From Omphiscola glabra (taxonomy: Eukaryota; Mollusca; Gastropoda; Lymnaeidae), in contig OZ024802.1 in the NCBI GenBank assembly GCA_964017045.1, forward strand, positions 8,427,553-8,491,552: a DNA stretch of 64,000 nt, in the 5' to 3' direction. Of the stretch, positions 1-9,957 are shown piece by piece (within the stretch, counting starts at the first letter, position 1; every line of letters begins with the position of its first letter). The notes below the pieces were generated by a model. The model saw nothing but the letters and a program-made list of their open reading frames with translations. It made no database searches and was not told the DNA's origin. The position numbers and the translations under genes are program-made.

Positions 1-518
1 TGTTTGTATATGTTTTGATGCGCGCATTTATAGTTTTAAAGGATTTAAGTGACCGTGCGTTGTTTCGGTTGTTCTTTCTTTCTTTGCACGTGTTTTCTTT
101 GTTTCCGTATTGTTTTCTACCGTTCAAAAACTCTCTTTTAGATTCATCCCTTTCATTCTAGGTGTGACTTCATTATAAATTATTCAATTACTTCATTTAC
201 TGTCGACAGCTTATCAAATATAATCATCATTGGACAAATCTTTGACGGGCTCAAATTGTGTTTCAAAATATTGGCATTAGAGGAGAAAATAGACGGAGAG
301 TGAACGAGAGTAATAACAGTGAGAGAGTAAAAGACAGGGGACAAAAAGAGAAACAGACTTAAGGAGATAGAAACAAAAATGGTGTATAAACTGACTGAAA
401 GAGAGAGAGAGAGAGAGGGAGGGAGACTGAGAAGGATTTACACAAATAGATTGATACCAGGAAGAACACAGATAGGGAATATATTTTTTTTAAATTCAAG
501 TGTAGAGTAAGGAACAGA
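1..518. other. Unassigned sequence with purine-rich stretch
   Basis: I see no gene. The stretch is AT-rich, with a purine-rich part (about 285-440) that includes an uninterrupted GA run near 400-417. Confidence 0.4.
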
Positions 519-620
519 GATAGACTAGCCCAAATAAATAGACTAACCCAACTAAATAGACTAGCCCACCTAAATAGACTAGCCCAACTTAATAGACTAG
601 ACCAAATAAATAGACTAGCA
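519..620. repeat. 18-bp minisatellite, about 6 copies
   Basis: The unit is close to AAATAGACTAGCCCAACT with point differences between copies. It is seen directly as repeated 'tagactagccca'. Confidence 0.85.
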
Positions 621-871
621 TTGAGACAAGAGAAGCAATAGAGAAGGAAAGAAAAACATATAATTGTGAAAGATCTGCATGATATATGGAAGATTTGGTG
701 GAAGGGTTGGGGTGGAGGCTGGTAGATATGTTTATAATCAAACGACAGCGCTAAACCTGAATGAAACAGATGTGACGTCTTTCATCTGGGATGAGAAATC
801 ATTCCTGCCCCCCCTTTTTTTTTTACCTACAAAAAATTTAAATGTGACCCCCCAAATTTCTTTCATTTCAG

Positions 872-970
872 CCTGGATTTAAGATGAGGAGTTTTAAGTT
901 GACCTCGGGCCCGACTACACTGTCCAGGCGCAATGCCATCAAGAACATCATCATTAAACATACTGGACAG
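872..970 (+). CDS. Candidate internal coding exon, 33 codons, phase 0/0
   Basis: A strong acceptor precedes this segment: a pyrimidine-rich stretch ending CTTTCATTTCAG at 871. The next 99 bases are open in the frame that starts exactly at the border. They give a basic, protein-like peptide beginning PGFKMRSFKL and ending IIIKHTGQ; one other frame stops at once. The possible donor (CAG, then GTCGTT at 971) is weak. If it is not used, the frame runs five more codons to a TAG at 986-988, which would make this a terminal exon. A 55-bp minisatellite starts right at this point. I recognise no family. Good acceptor and clean phase favour a real exon; the weak donor and short length argue against. 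Nearby candidates at 4645 and 6745 share phase 0. Confidence 0.4.
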
Positions 971-1205
971 GTCGTTGAGACCTTTTAGTAACTTCAACCG
1001 CATTAAGGTTGGGAATTTAGAGAAGAGAGTTGTGACCTTATAGTAACTGCAGCCGCATTAAGGTTGGGAATTGAGAGGAAAGAGTTGAGACTTAACAGTA
1101 ACTTCAGCCGCATTAAGGTTGGGAATTGAGAGGAAAGAGTTGAGACTTAACAGTAACTTCAGCCGCATTAAGGTTTAGGAATTTAGAGGAAAGAAATGAT
1201 ACTTT
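971..1205. repeat. 55-bp minisatellite, about 4 copies
   Basis: Four copies of a unit containing CCGCATTAAGGTTGGGAATT. The first copy is the most diverged and abuts the exon candidate at 872-970. Confidence 0.9.
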
Positions 1206-1278
1206 TTTTTGGCAAATGAATAAAGTTCAAATGAGAGATTAGATCAGAATGAATGAACCCATCTAACAGAGGGCAATA

Positions 1279-1326
1279 AGACGGACTTTTGATAAGACGG
1301 ACTTTTGATAAGACGGACTTTTGATA
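1279..1326. repeat. 16-bp tandem repeat, 3 copies
   Basis: Three identical copies of AGACGGACTTTTGATA. Confidence 0.95.
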
Positions 1327-1509
1327 AATTCTGTTTGGAATTCATTGGTAAAATTTAAACTATCCTTTATCTCTATCAAGAATCGTTTCTGTAAAATAAA
1401 ATCAAAACAAAAAGATATTTTCTTGTACTGCACACAATCCATTCTGTTGAAGCGTTAAGCAACTTATTTAAGTAAAGCCCAATCAGTGACGAGTTCACCA
1501 TCCGTCTCT

Positions 1510-2038
1510 TATATGCAGCGATCTAATTTCTTCCTCTTGTATAGCGCTCTAACTTCTTCCTCTTGTACAGCGCTCTAACGTTTTCCTCTTGTATAGCGCT
1601 CTAACTTCTTCCTCTTGTACAGCACTCTAACGTTTTCCCCTTGTACAGCGCTCTAACTTCTTCCTCTTGTACAGCGCTCTAACTTCTTCCTCTTGTACAG
1701 CGCTCTAACGTTTTCCTCTTGTATAGCGCTCTAACGTTTTCCTCTTGTATAGCGCTCTAACGTTTTCCTCTTGTATAGCGCTCTAACGTTTTCCTCTTGT
1801 ACAGCGCTCTAACGTTTTCCTCTTGTATAGCGCTCTAACGTTTTCCTTTTGTACAGCGCTCTAACTTCTTCCTCTTGTACAGCGCTCTAACGTTTTCCTC
1901 TTGTATAGCGCTCTAACTTCTTCCTCTTGTATAGCGCTCTAATTTCTTCCTCTTGTACAGCGCTCTGACTTCTTCCTCTTGTACAGCGCTCTAACGTTTT
2001 CTCCTTGTACAGCGCTCTAACTTCTTCCTCTTGTATCG
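1510..2038. repeat. 26-bp minisatellite, about 20 copies
   Basis: The unit contains AGCGCTCTAACGTTTTCCTC. Two variable sites alternate between copies: TATAG or TACAG, and ACGTTTTCC or ACTTCTTCC. The mixture suggests exchange between variant repeats rather than one simple expansion. Confidence 0.95.
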
Positions 2039-2472
2039 TGTAAGTTGTGGGGAAATGATCTGCGTAACACTGATGACGTCAGGGTCGACTCGACAGGTGG
2101 CAATTTCAGTGGAGTCATTTAAAAGCTTAAAACAAGACTCTGCCTGAAATGTTAGCTTATCCACTTGTAACTGACCGTGAGACGCGCTCTCTGGATGTTG
2201 TTACAATGGCGGTTCTCACGCATTGAATCAATAGCGGTAGCAACACCCTTCCCACTTTAAGACTACCCATCTTAACATCGACTTACCTCTTGTGTTCAAC
2301 ACTTAGCACTGGCGAGCTCAACATGTGATCGTGTACCAACTTCCTCTATGAACTTCTTATCGGGCGTTGCGATCATAAAACCAACAAAAAGGTACTTTTT
2401 TAGTTTTGTGAAGCCAGTCAACTGCTTACATCTCTGATTACACGAATAATGCTTACATCTCTCCTTACCCGA
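2039..2472. other. No gene seen; one CRE palindrome
   Basis: A single TGACGTCA palindrome lies at 2074-2081. Nothing else is recognised between the 26-bp array and the next repeat. Confidence 0.4.
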
Positions 2473-2730
2473 ATACTCCCTTTTACCCATACCTCTTATA
2501 TCAATTACCTTTTTTACCCATTACCTCTTTTACCCATTACCTCTTTTACCCTTTACCTCTTTTACCCATTACCCCATATACCCATTACCCCGTATATCCA
2601 TTAACTCTTATACCCATACCTCTTACACAAATTACCTCTTATATCCATCACCTATTACACCCATACCGCTTATACCCATTACCTCTTATTCCCATTACCT
2701 CTTACACCCATATCTCTTCTACCCATAATA
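2473..2730. repeat. Degenerate 17-bp repeat
   Basis: About 15 imperfect copies of a unit like TTACCTCTTATACCCAT, more diverged than neighbouring arrays. Confidence 0.8.
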
Positions 2731-3282
2731 TGAAACTTTTTATCTGTAAAATGCCATAACTTCCGTTGAAGAGCAACGCTTAAAATAGTAGCCCTAAAAT
2801 AAGGGAGAGAATAGCTCTCCGCTCTTCATCTTTAATGATTGCAGCAAGTTGATGATAATCAATTATTTTTGTTAGCATGCGATAAAACTTAAGTGAACAA
2901 CCCTTACCAACGAAACTTAATTTCCTCACCTCGTTAAGGAACCCTCATGTGTCTCGGTGCTCCCAAGCGTTAATGGATCCACAGATAATGAGTTATTAAG
3001 CGGTACATTTTGTGAAGCCAGTGTCCCTGGAAGCCAAAGTTGGGCGCGCTAGAAATGCTAAACGTTTGCACCCCCAGGTGCGCATAGCTAGGTCAACATG
3101 ACCCCCCAACAGGTGTTTGTCTGCTGTAATATTTTCTGGGCAGACTTGTCAGGTTTTTAAATCACTAAACCTCAGTGCATTTAGCATGCATGTTTCCCTA
3201 ATTGCAAAAAAAATAAAATGTTATGTACATTTGGTGATGAAGGGCTCATGAATCGTGAGAGGCATTACTATAGCAATCATTA
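2731..3282. other. No feature recognised
   Basis: Unique-looking sequence. I see neither splice-bounded open segments nor transposon ends. Confidence 0.35.
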
Positions 3283-3645
3283 GCAGTTATTGGTGGCATA
3301 GCTTAAGGACATTGGCAGTTATGTGTGGCATAGTTTAAGGACACTGGCAGTTATTGGTGGCATAGTTTAAGGACATTGGCAGTTATTGGTGGCATAGTTT
3401 AAGGACATTGGCAGTTATTGGTGGCATAGTTTAAGGACATTGGCAGTTATTGGTGGCATAGTTTAAGGATAATGGCATTTATTGGTGGCATAGTTTGAGG
3501 ACACTTGCAGTTATTGGTGGCATAGTTTAAGGACACTGGCAGTTATTGGTGGCATAGTTTAAGGACACTGGCAGTTATTGCTGGTATAGTTTAAGGACAC
3601 TGGCAGTTATTGGTGGTATATTTTAAAGAAGTGGGCAAAACTGAA
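3283..3645. repeat. 32-bp minisatellite, about 11 copies
   Basis: The unit contains GGCATAGTTTAAGGACATTG followed by GCAGTTATTGGT. Copies differ mainly at ACATTG versus ACACTG. Confidence 0.95.
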
Positions 3646-3703
3646 CACTGTGTCAGCACGAGTTGTGTTATCGATATTATAACCTCACCCGATCACACCG
3701 AAT

Positions 3704-3805
3704 TGACGTCACAAAAATGGACAGCACTTTGCTGACGTCACAGGAACTGAAATCACTTTGATAATGTCACAATGACCGACAGCACTGAGCTGACGTCACA
3801 AAAGA
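3704..3805. promoter_or_regulatory. 29-bp repeat carrying CRE palindromes
   Basis: Perfect TGACGTCA palindromes occur at 3704-3711, 3733-3740 and 3791-3798. A decayed fourth (TAATGTCA) sits at 3762-3769, so the sites are exactly 29 bp apart in a four-copy repeat. TGACGTCA is the established CREB/ATF binding site. The cluster lies about 0.9 kb upstream of the candidate first exon at 4645. A regulatory role is inferred only; the palindrome also occurs singly at 2074, 20115, 38470 and 43508. Confidence 0.45.
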
Positions 3806-4228
3806 CGTGTGGTGTTTTCTAGACGTTTGATGCTTTCTAGACCTTTTGGTGCTTTCTAGACGTTTGGTGCTTTCTAGACCTTTTGGTGCTTTCTAGACGT
3901 TTGGTGCTTTCTAGACCTTTTGGTGCTTTCTAGACGTTTTGGTGCTTTCTAGACGTTTTGGTGCTTTCTAGACGTTTGGTGCTTTCTAGACCTTTTGGTG
4001 CTTTCTAGACGTTTGGTGCTTTCTAGACCTTTTGGTGCTTTCTAGACGTTTTGGTGCTTTCTAGACGTTTTGGTGCTTTCTAGACGTTTTGGTGCTTTCT
4101 AGACGTTTGGTGCTTTCTAGACCTTTTGGTGCTTTCTAGACGTTTTGGTGCTTTCTAGACGTTTTGGTGCTTTCTAGACGTTTGGTGCTTTCTAGACGTT
4201 TGTTGCTTTCTAGACTTTTAGTGTTTTC
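3806..4228. repeat. 18/19-bp minisatellite, about 22 copies
   Basis: Two unit forms alternate: GACGTTTGGTGCTTTCTA (18 bp) and GACCTTTTGGTGCTTTCTA (19 bp). Each carries a TCTAGA at the junction. Confidence 0.95.
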
Positions 4229-4644
4229 CTTTCGAATGTATATTAAGATCAATAACAAAAGAACACTTTTAAGATAAAAGTTGTTCTTACGTGAGTAACT
4301 GTATACGAGCAATCTGTTTCAATCAGTTACAATAACGAGAAACGTGTGTTAAGTTGTTTTAAAAAAAAAAAAGATATTCAAGACCTCAGGGTGTATAATC
4401 TAGCCACGTTAAACGGTGCAGTTTTCATTTCCTGCGTACACACAATACAACATTATATTTAGAACTGCACGTGATCTAGAGGACAAAACATATGCGACAA
4501 CATACGGCTAGACACGCCAGCGATAACGTCCGAATGATAACATTCTCGGGTCGGCTGTATTTATTGGGGGGATACAACCAAGCCTGGATCTAAGATAACT
4601 CTGCAAGGATAACGAAACACCAGGGGGACCGAGGTCACGGCGAC
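4229..4644 (+). promoter_or_regulatory. Possible promoter and 5' leader of exon at 4645
   Basis: Sequence becomes less AT-rich toward 4645. A TATA-like TGTATTTATT lies at about 4556-4565, 80 bp before the candidate start codon. No other core elements are clear. It is inferred from position only. Confidence 0.25.
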
Positions 4645-4782
4645 ATGGATAACTCGGACGACGAGGGCAAAGGTCACAAGATGATTCACAAGATCAAAAG
4701 GTCGACGAGTTCAAAGGGTAGCACGAAAGTCAAGAAGAGGGAGCTGAGGAGCCAAAGCTTTGATACGTCGTCCACTGAACGG
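4645..4782 (+). CDS. Candidate first coding exon, 46 codons, phase 0 donor
   Basis: ATG at 4645 lies in a favourable context (GGCGACATGG). The 46 codons are GC-richer than the surroundings. They encode an acidic start (MDNSDDEGKG), then a basic Lys/Arg- and Ser-rich stretch with RSQSFDTSS, which looks like a phosphorylation-type motif. The reading ends at CGG followed by the consensus donor GTAAGT at 4783, in phase 0. I do not recognise the protein. The donor is the first unit of a four-copy 27-bp repeat, so two later in-frame donors exist (see findings). The next phase-0 acceptor on this strand is at 6745, where the reading stays open. Without splicing the frame continues to a TGA at 4888-4890, giving 81 residues with the motif VSPERMRER repeated. 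Confidence 0.5.
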
Positions 4783-4884
4783 GTAAGTCCAGAGAGAATG
4801 CGTGAGCGGCTAAGTCCAGAGCGATTGGCTGAACGGGTTAGTCCAGAGAGAATGCGTGAACGGGTAAGTCCAGAGAGAATGCCT
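4777..4884 (+). repeat. 27-bp repeat x4 spanning a splice donor
   Basis: Units begin at 4777, 4804, 4831 and 4858. Each carries the donor position: GTAAGT (4783), CTAAGT (4810), GTTAGT (4837) and GTAAGT (4864). Because 27 is 9 codons, the coding frame is kept across units. Confidence 0.9.
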
Positions 4885-4890
4885 TGGTGA

Positions 4891-5861
4891 AGGCTGACAC
4901 ATCTGTTACCATGAATAACCAACGTTAACATTCTAATAACGCAACTCCGCACGTCTGTGCCTAATTCTAATCCAGTAACGTACATTTTATCCCATGTCAT
5001 CTTATTTTAACCCCCATGGCAGAATTGTTGCTCAAATATTTTCCTAAATGTTTCAGTACTAGTTTTAAAAATGGAGAGTTTGTGTCTTCCGTCTCAAACA
5101 GCGTCACGATGTTTGTTCAATCTCTTATACCGGTATATATTTTGCATCTGGTGTGTCCTGCTTCCTTTTCATAACCGGACCTCCCCCTGCTCAACATGTT
5201 TTATTTTAATAGTATTGAGTGGGGGAAAAGGCTTTTAGTATTTTGCATTGAACCTCAGTACGTGTTTGAACGAGGAATCAATCCCTCTTGAGCGCAGCTG
5301 GTCACCCTAAGCACGGAATGGATTATGAAGGAAATTGAGATGCCAGCTCAAATCATTACTTCATACCATAATGAGAGATTCTGGGGGTTTTCATCCGCCA
5401 ATATGTTACGTCATGGTGGTGTCTTTATAGTCACCACATAATTAGCAGACATACATGTATTTACTGTAACAAAATTTTAAAAACAAAATAAATTGCAAGG
5501 CAATTTTTCCCACCCCCCCCCCTTTTTTTTCGTTCTCTTTTGGTCTCATCACTACAATTTACTGCAGTTCTGCTCATTTAAAACAATAAAATCTTTACGC
5601 CTTTTCCACGGTCACATTAAAGTATTTCCTTATCCCACTACCCGCATTTTTTTTTAGTCACTGACTGTATGACGTGTTTCCGGGCTCAACGGTAAACAAA
5701 TCATTCTGCCCATGTCGGCTTCCAAACTAGCGAAGACATAACACATTTTTTTAACGGTTCAAAAAAAAAAAAAAAAATGAAGGATATACCGCCATAACAT
5801 AATAAAAAAAACATTTCTTATATTTTATTCTGTTTGTGCCCGTTGTTCACAGCATCTAAAT
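4891..5861. other. No gene seen; possible intron
   Basis: AT-rich sequence with poly-C near 5513-5522 and poly-A near 5761-5777. If exons 4645 and 6745 are joined, this is intronic. Confidence 0.35.
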
Positions 5862-6036
5862 CAGTGGTTCTCAACATACAGTTCATCGTGTTGTGGCGAG
5901 CCCCAGCCACAAAATTATTTTCGGTTATACCTCATAACTATAGAGCATATGTGTTTTCAGATGGTATTAGGCGACCCCTAGGGAAAGGGTCGTGCGACCA
6001 CCAAAGGGGTCGCGACCCACAGGTTGAGAACTGCTG
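5862..6036. mobile_element. SPIN/URR1-like hAT MITE, 175 bp
   Basis: Termini are CAGTGGTTCTCAAC on the left and GGTTGAGAACTGCTG on the right, which are imperfect inverted repeats. A perfect 8-bp target duplication ATCTAAAT flanks it (5854-5861 and 6037-6044), as expected for hAT transposons. Internal blocks such as GGGTCGCGACCC match, from memory, the SPIN/URR1 non-autonomous family known in mammals and reported in a pond snail. There is no transposase frame. Confidence 0.85.
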
Positions 6037-6227
6037 ATCTAAATAAGCGATCGTCACCTGGCGACGGTCGTGCGAAGTTGGATTATTCCATAATGTCAGT
6101 ATTACACTTAAACCACAAGACAGTGCTGGGCCTCGGACAGCCATGTGGTGTAGTCATGTACAAGACATGCCCCCCTCCCCCTTTTAAAAACATAAACGCT
6201 AATCACTCCTCTATCTTATTAATTTTC

Positions 6228-6505
6228 TAAGAAACTAAATGTTCTATTAAACTAAATGTTCTATTAAATTAAATGATCTATTAAATTAAATGTTCTAATA
6301 AATTAAAGTTCTATTAAACAAAATGTTCTATTACACAAAATGTTCTATTATAGAAAATGTTCTATGAAAATAATGTTCTATTAAATTAAATGTTATATTT
6401 AACTAAAAGTGTTATTAAACTATATGTTCTATTGAACTAAATGTTCTATTGATTCAAATGTTCTATTAAACTACTGTTCTATTAAAGTAAATGTTCTATT
6501 AATTC
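6228..6505. repeat. Degenerate 17-18-bp repeat, about 16 copies
   Basis: Imperfect copies of AAATGTTCTATTAAACT. The AT-rich units differ in length by one or two bases. Confidence 0.85.
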
Positions 6506-6744
6506 TGAAGCATAAATAAATCCATTTTATGAAAATTTTCAATTAATTTATTATAATAATTTAGTATTCTTATTTTACTTAATCTCCTAGTCACAGACAG
6601 CAAGTTTATAACATAATAACTGATTTCAAGACAAGCGATCTTTACTCTGGTGTGCTCAGTTTTTAAAATTGAGTTATAGTCCACCGTAACAAAAAAAATT
6701 CATCTCGTTTATGTATTATTTGTTTATTATTTGCTACTCTTTAG

Positions 6745-7050
6745 GCTACCGCAATCTTTTGGAGCCAGCCCAATCGAACGTCCAACGATTATGAGACATC
6801 GCAGATCGAAGATATGACTTTTATGAGTTTGAGCTTCGAAAAGTCTCTCTCACCACTCGAAAAGTCTGTCTCAGCACTCGAAAAGTCTGTCTCAGCACTC
6901 GAAAAGTCTGTCTCAGCACTCGAAAAGTCTGTCTCAGCAATCGAAAAGTCTGTCTCAGCACTCGAAAAGTCTGTCTCAGCACTCGAAAAGTCTGTCTCAC
7001 CACTCGAAAAGTCTGTCTCGGCAATCTCTCAACTGTCTTTGGGGGCCTAG
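6745..7050 (+). CDS. Candidate coding exon ending in heptapeptide repeats
   Basis: A convincing acceptor (TTTGCTACTCTTTAG) ends at 6744. The frame starting exactly at the border is open for 101 codons to TAG at 7048-7050. The first 23 residues (ATAIFWSQPN onward) are non-repetitive; a 21-bp array then encodes about nine copies of ALEKSVS. The entry phase is 0, so it can follow the exon at 4645-4782 without a frame break, across a 1962-bp intron that contains the SPIN-like element. I see no consensus donor inside, so it would be a terminal exon; a possible ATTAAA signal lies near 7299. Function is unknown. Against it: any stop-free 21-bp array makes an open frame, and only the 23 leading codons carry information. 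Confidence 0.35.
   Translation, partial: ATAIFWSQPNRTSNDYETSQIEDMTFMSLSFEKSLSPLEKSVSALEKSVSALEKSVSALEKSVSAIEKSVSALEKSVSALEKSVSPLEKSVSAISQLSLGA
6836..7024. repeat. 21-bp minisatellite, about 9 copies
   Basis: The unit contains CTCGAAAAGTCTGTCTCAGC. Copies are nearly identical; one has an A for C change giving AIEKSVS. Confidence 0.95.
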
Positions 7051-7395
7051 TCAACTAGACATTTGGAAAGGCAACCGCCAAGGTCATTCGACATGGTCAG
7101 TCTAATATACCCCTGGACCTTGATTTTTTCAAGTTATTCTTCTTTACATAGCAAACGACTCACCACACCATTATTTTGTGTTGATATCCGTTGAATCTTC
7201 GTTGAAATATGCAACTGATGATTGATTGTCAATGCATGGTAAAAATTTTCTTTTTCAACAATTTTTTTTAAATTTAAAATTTACAACAGCGACCCAAATA
7301 ATTAAATATGACATGATGACTGTAAAATCCAATATAATTCTACTGTCTCAAGTTTTGTTCTTTCCATTTTCATGTTTCACGAGTTAAAAGACGTC
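7051..7395. other. No gene seen
   Basis: AT-rich sequence between two repeats; possible 3' flank of the exon candidate at 6745. Confidence 0.3.
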
Positions 7396-7466
7396 CATAA
7401 TGGTGACCATAATGGTGACTATAATGGTGACTATAATGGTGACTATAATGGTGACTATAATCATGA
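7396..7466. repeat. 12-bp tandem repeat, about 6 copies
   Basis: Copies of GACTATAATGGT. They lie inside an open frame 7372-7683 that I regard as fortuitous. Confidence 0.9.
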
Positions 7467-8412
7467 CTGCAACTTAAATGATGTGCTTATTACTCCTGAT
7501 GTTGCAATAAACATGATCTGTTTTTCCTATCACAACTTTCTTTTGCTGTTGCTAAGACACATTTACTCCGAAAATAAACTTGCAGCAGCTACAAAAATAT
7601 CAGTCACTGATGTGGAATACAATAACCATGTCCTTTATAACGAGTCTCTGATTGCCATTAACCAAGGCCTTTCTGAAAGTTAGCCATTTTGGCATATATA
7701 TATATATTTAATGGTCATTCTTAAACTGTCTTTCACTTTCATCTTTTGGATAAGCTGACCTCTAGACTTTGATTTGCATTGGATCAATCGGGATCACAAA
7801 AACGAGTGCTAACATTAATATCTGGCCATTTAGCAGAATCCTTTATGGTATCGGCTACTAATTTTGATGGACTCAAACTTGCATTCCTGCATTGTTCATT
7901 AAGAGTAAAATCTTTAATTTTGGGGAGGGGGGGGTAAGCACAGCATATTTGCCATTTCACAGGCATCATCATTGTAAAAAAAAATTGAAAATATTTGGTG
8001 AATAAACTAAGACTGTGAAAGATGTCTTAGATAGGGTTAGTGACACCATGGGCAGGCATAACAATAAAAAAACTCTTTCAGTTTTCCGAAAATGCCGACC
8101 TCCACATCAAGAAAAAAAATCGTGAATTTTCCGAAAGTGCCGACCTCAAAATCAAGACAAAAGTGCCGCCCAGGGAGGAACTACCCCCTCCCCCTTTAAT
8201 TGTGAGTTCACTGAAGATATGTGTATCGGGTATGCTTACTTTTCTAAGCCTATAACATTTAAATATACTTTTAAAATATCAAAATCATATTTTTAAAAAA
8301 AATCAATTTGCCTGAGAAAGCCGCGCCTTTAAAAGTAGCCGCCCTTGACGATCTTATGTATTGTTATAGTCTTACCAATTCATTAATTTTCTTTACTATT
8401 GGCTTTTCACCG
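7467..8412. other. No gene seen
   Basis: Contains a short TA run at 7697-7708 and a local duplication at 8080-8150 (TTTTCCGAAAATGCCGACCT and a near copy). No splice-bounded open segment is convincing. Confidence 0.35.
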
Positions 8413-8962
8413 TTGTTTATTGCATGTTCCATTACTCTCGGCCGCCCCGTTGTTTCTTGCATGTTCCATTACTCTCGATGTCCCCGTTGTTTCTTGCATG
8501 TTCATTTACTCTCGACGTCCCTGTTGTTTCTTGCATGTTCATTTACTCTCGACCTCCCCGTTGTTTCTTGCATGTTCATTTACTCTCGACGTCCCTGTTG
8601 TTTCTTGCATGTTCATTTACTCTCGACCTCCCCGTTGTTTCTTGCATGTTCATTTACTCTCGACCTCCCCATTGTTTCTTGCATGTTCATTTACTCTCGA
8701 CCTCCCTGTTGTTTCTTGCATGTTCATTTACTCTCGACCTCCCCGTTGTTTCTTGCATGTTCATTTACTCTCGACCTCCCCGTTGTTTCTTGCATGTTCA
8801 TTTACTCTCGACGTACCTGTTGTTTCTTGCATGTTCATTTACTCTCGACCTCCCCGTTGTTTCTTGCATGTTCATTTACTCTCGACCTCCCCGTTGTTTC
8901 TTGCATGTTGATTTACTCTCGACCTCCCCGTTGTTTCTTTCATGTTCATTTACTCTCGACGT
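8413..8962. repeat. 37-bp minisatellite, about 14 copies
   Basis: The unit contains TTGTTTCTTGCATGTTCATT and ends TACTCTCGACCTCCCCG. Because 37 is not a multiple of three and no frame has a stop, all three forward frames are open for 170-220 codons; these are artefacts. Confidence 0.95.
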
Positions 8963-9705
8963 GTCAGTGAACCGTCGACATTTTATTCTATCACTTCTGA
9001 GTCTTCCCATTGACAGATTTCTGTAGGACATGAAATGGTCATTCCAACTGTAAGTGACCTGTGCGTGACCTGTACATCAGACGCTGGGCTCTCCAGGCTC
9101 AGACGTCAAGGACCTTATAGACCAAAAAAACTGTTTTGTGCAAGTGTCAGAGACCTAGTTCAACACCGAGGTCATGTAACGCTCTTTTTGTGATTGTCCG
9201 CGAGTGACAAGTTTGGGCGCAATAAGCCCGGGTAGTCAGACGTGTGACTGGACACTGCGATGACCACAGGGCGGCAACTCGAGAGGGGGGATAATCAGAT
9301 CACCTGCAATATAACTAAGCCAATTTCGCTGTGAGGCGCGGGTACGAAAGGGGGCGGTGGCCTCTGGCTGCCGGCCGGACATTCAATTAAGGAACTTCTG
9401 GCTTTTCTTTCTTTTTTATATATGAAATAGTTCGCTTCCCTTTTTGAAATGTCATTCCTTCCGGCATTCCCCACTTCCCCTCCCCCATCCCTCATTGTTT
9501 TTCTTCACTTAACAATCTCCAGGCAGATCGAATTTCGCATGTCTGACTCCTTTTTTTTTTTACATAATTTTCTATTTGTTTCCGTTCCTCTCTATTGTAG
9601 AACTTAAATACAAAACGACTTTTTTTTTTTACACGCCGAACATTTTGTTAATTTTGAATACTTAAATGTGACTTCTATCCGCCAATTCATAAACATATCT
9701 TACAC
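8963..9705. other. No gene recognised
   Basis: About 740 bp of mixed composition, moderately GC-rich near 9050-9390. I could not assign exons or transposon ends. Confidence 0.35.
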
Positions 9706-9862
9706 ATACACCCATGCACACTCGAGGGGTCTTTGTTAGTCTCATACACCCACGTACACGCCAGGGGGTATTTGTTAGTCTTATACACCCACGTACACGC
9801 CAAGGGGTATTTGTTAGTCTTATACACCCACGTTCACGCCAGGGGGTATTCGTTAGTCTCAA
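9706..9862. repeat. 39-bp minisatellite, 4 copies
   Basis: The unit contains CACCCACGTACACGCCAGGG followed by GGTATTTGTTAGTCTTATA. Confidence 0.95.
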
Positions 9863-9957
9863 CTCACAAGCTTTCCAAAATCCACCAAGGCAAAGTAATT
9901 AATTGATGCTCTGTATTCCTCTCTAGATTTACAAGTAGCCTAATGTAAGAATACTAT

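Noticed and set aside
8308..9026. Overlapping frames of 170-220 codons
   Set aside because: A 37-bp unit without stops cycles through all frames; no splice or start evidence.
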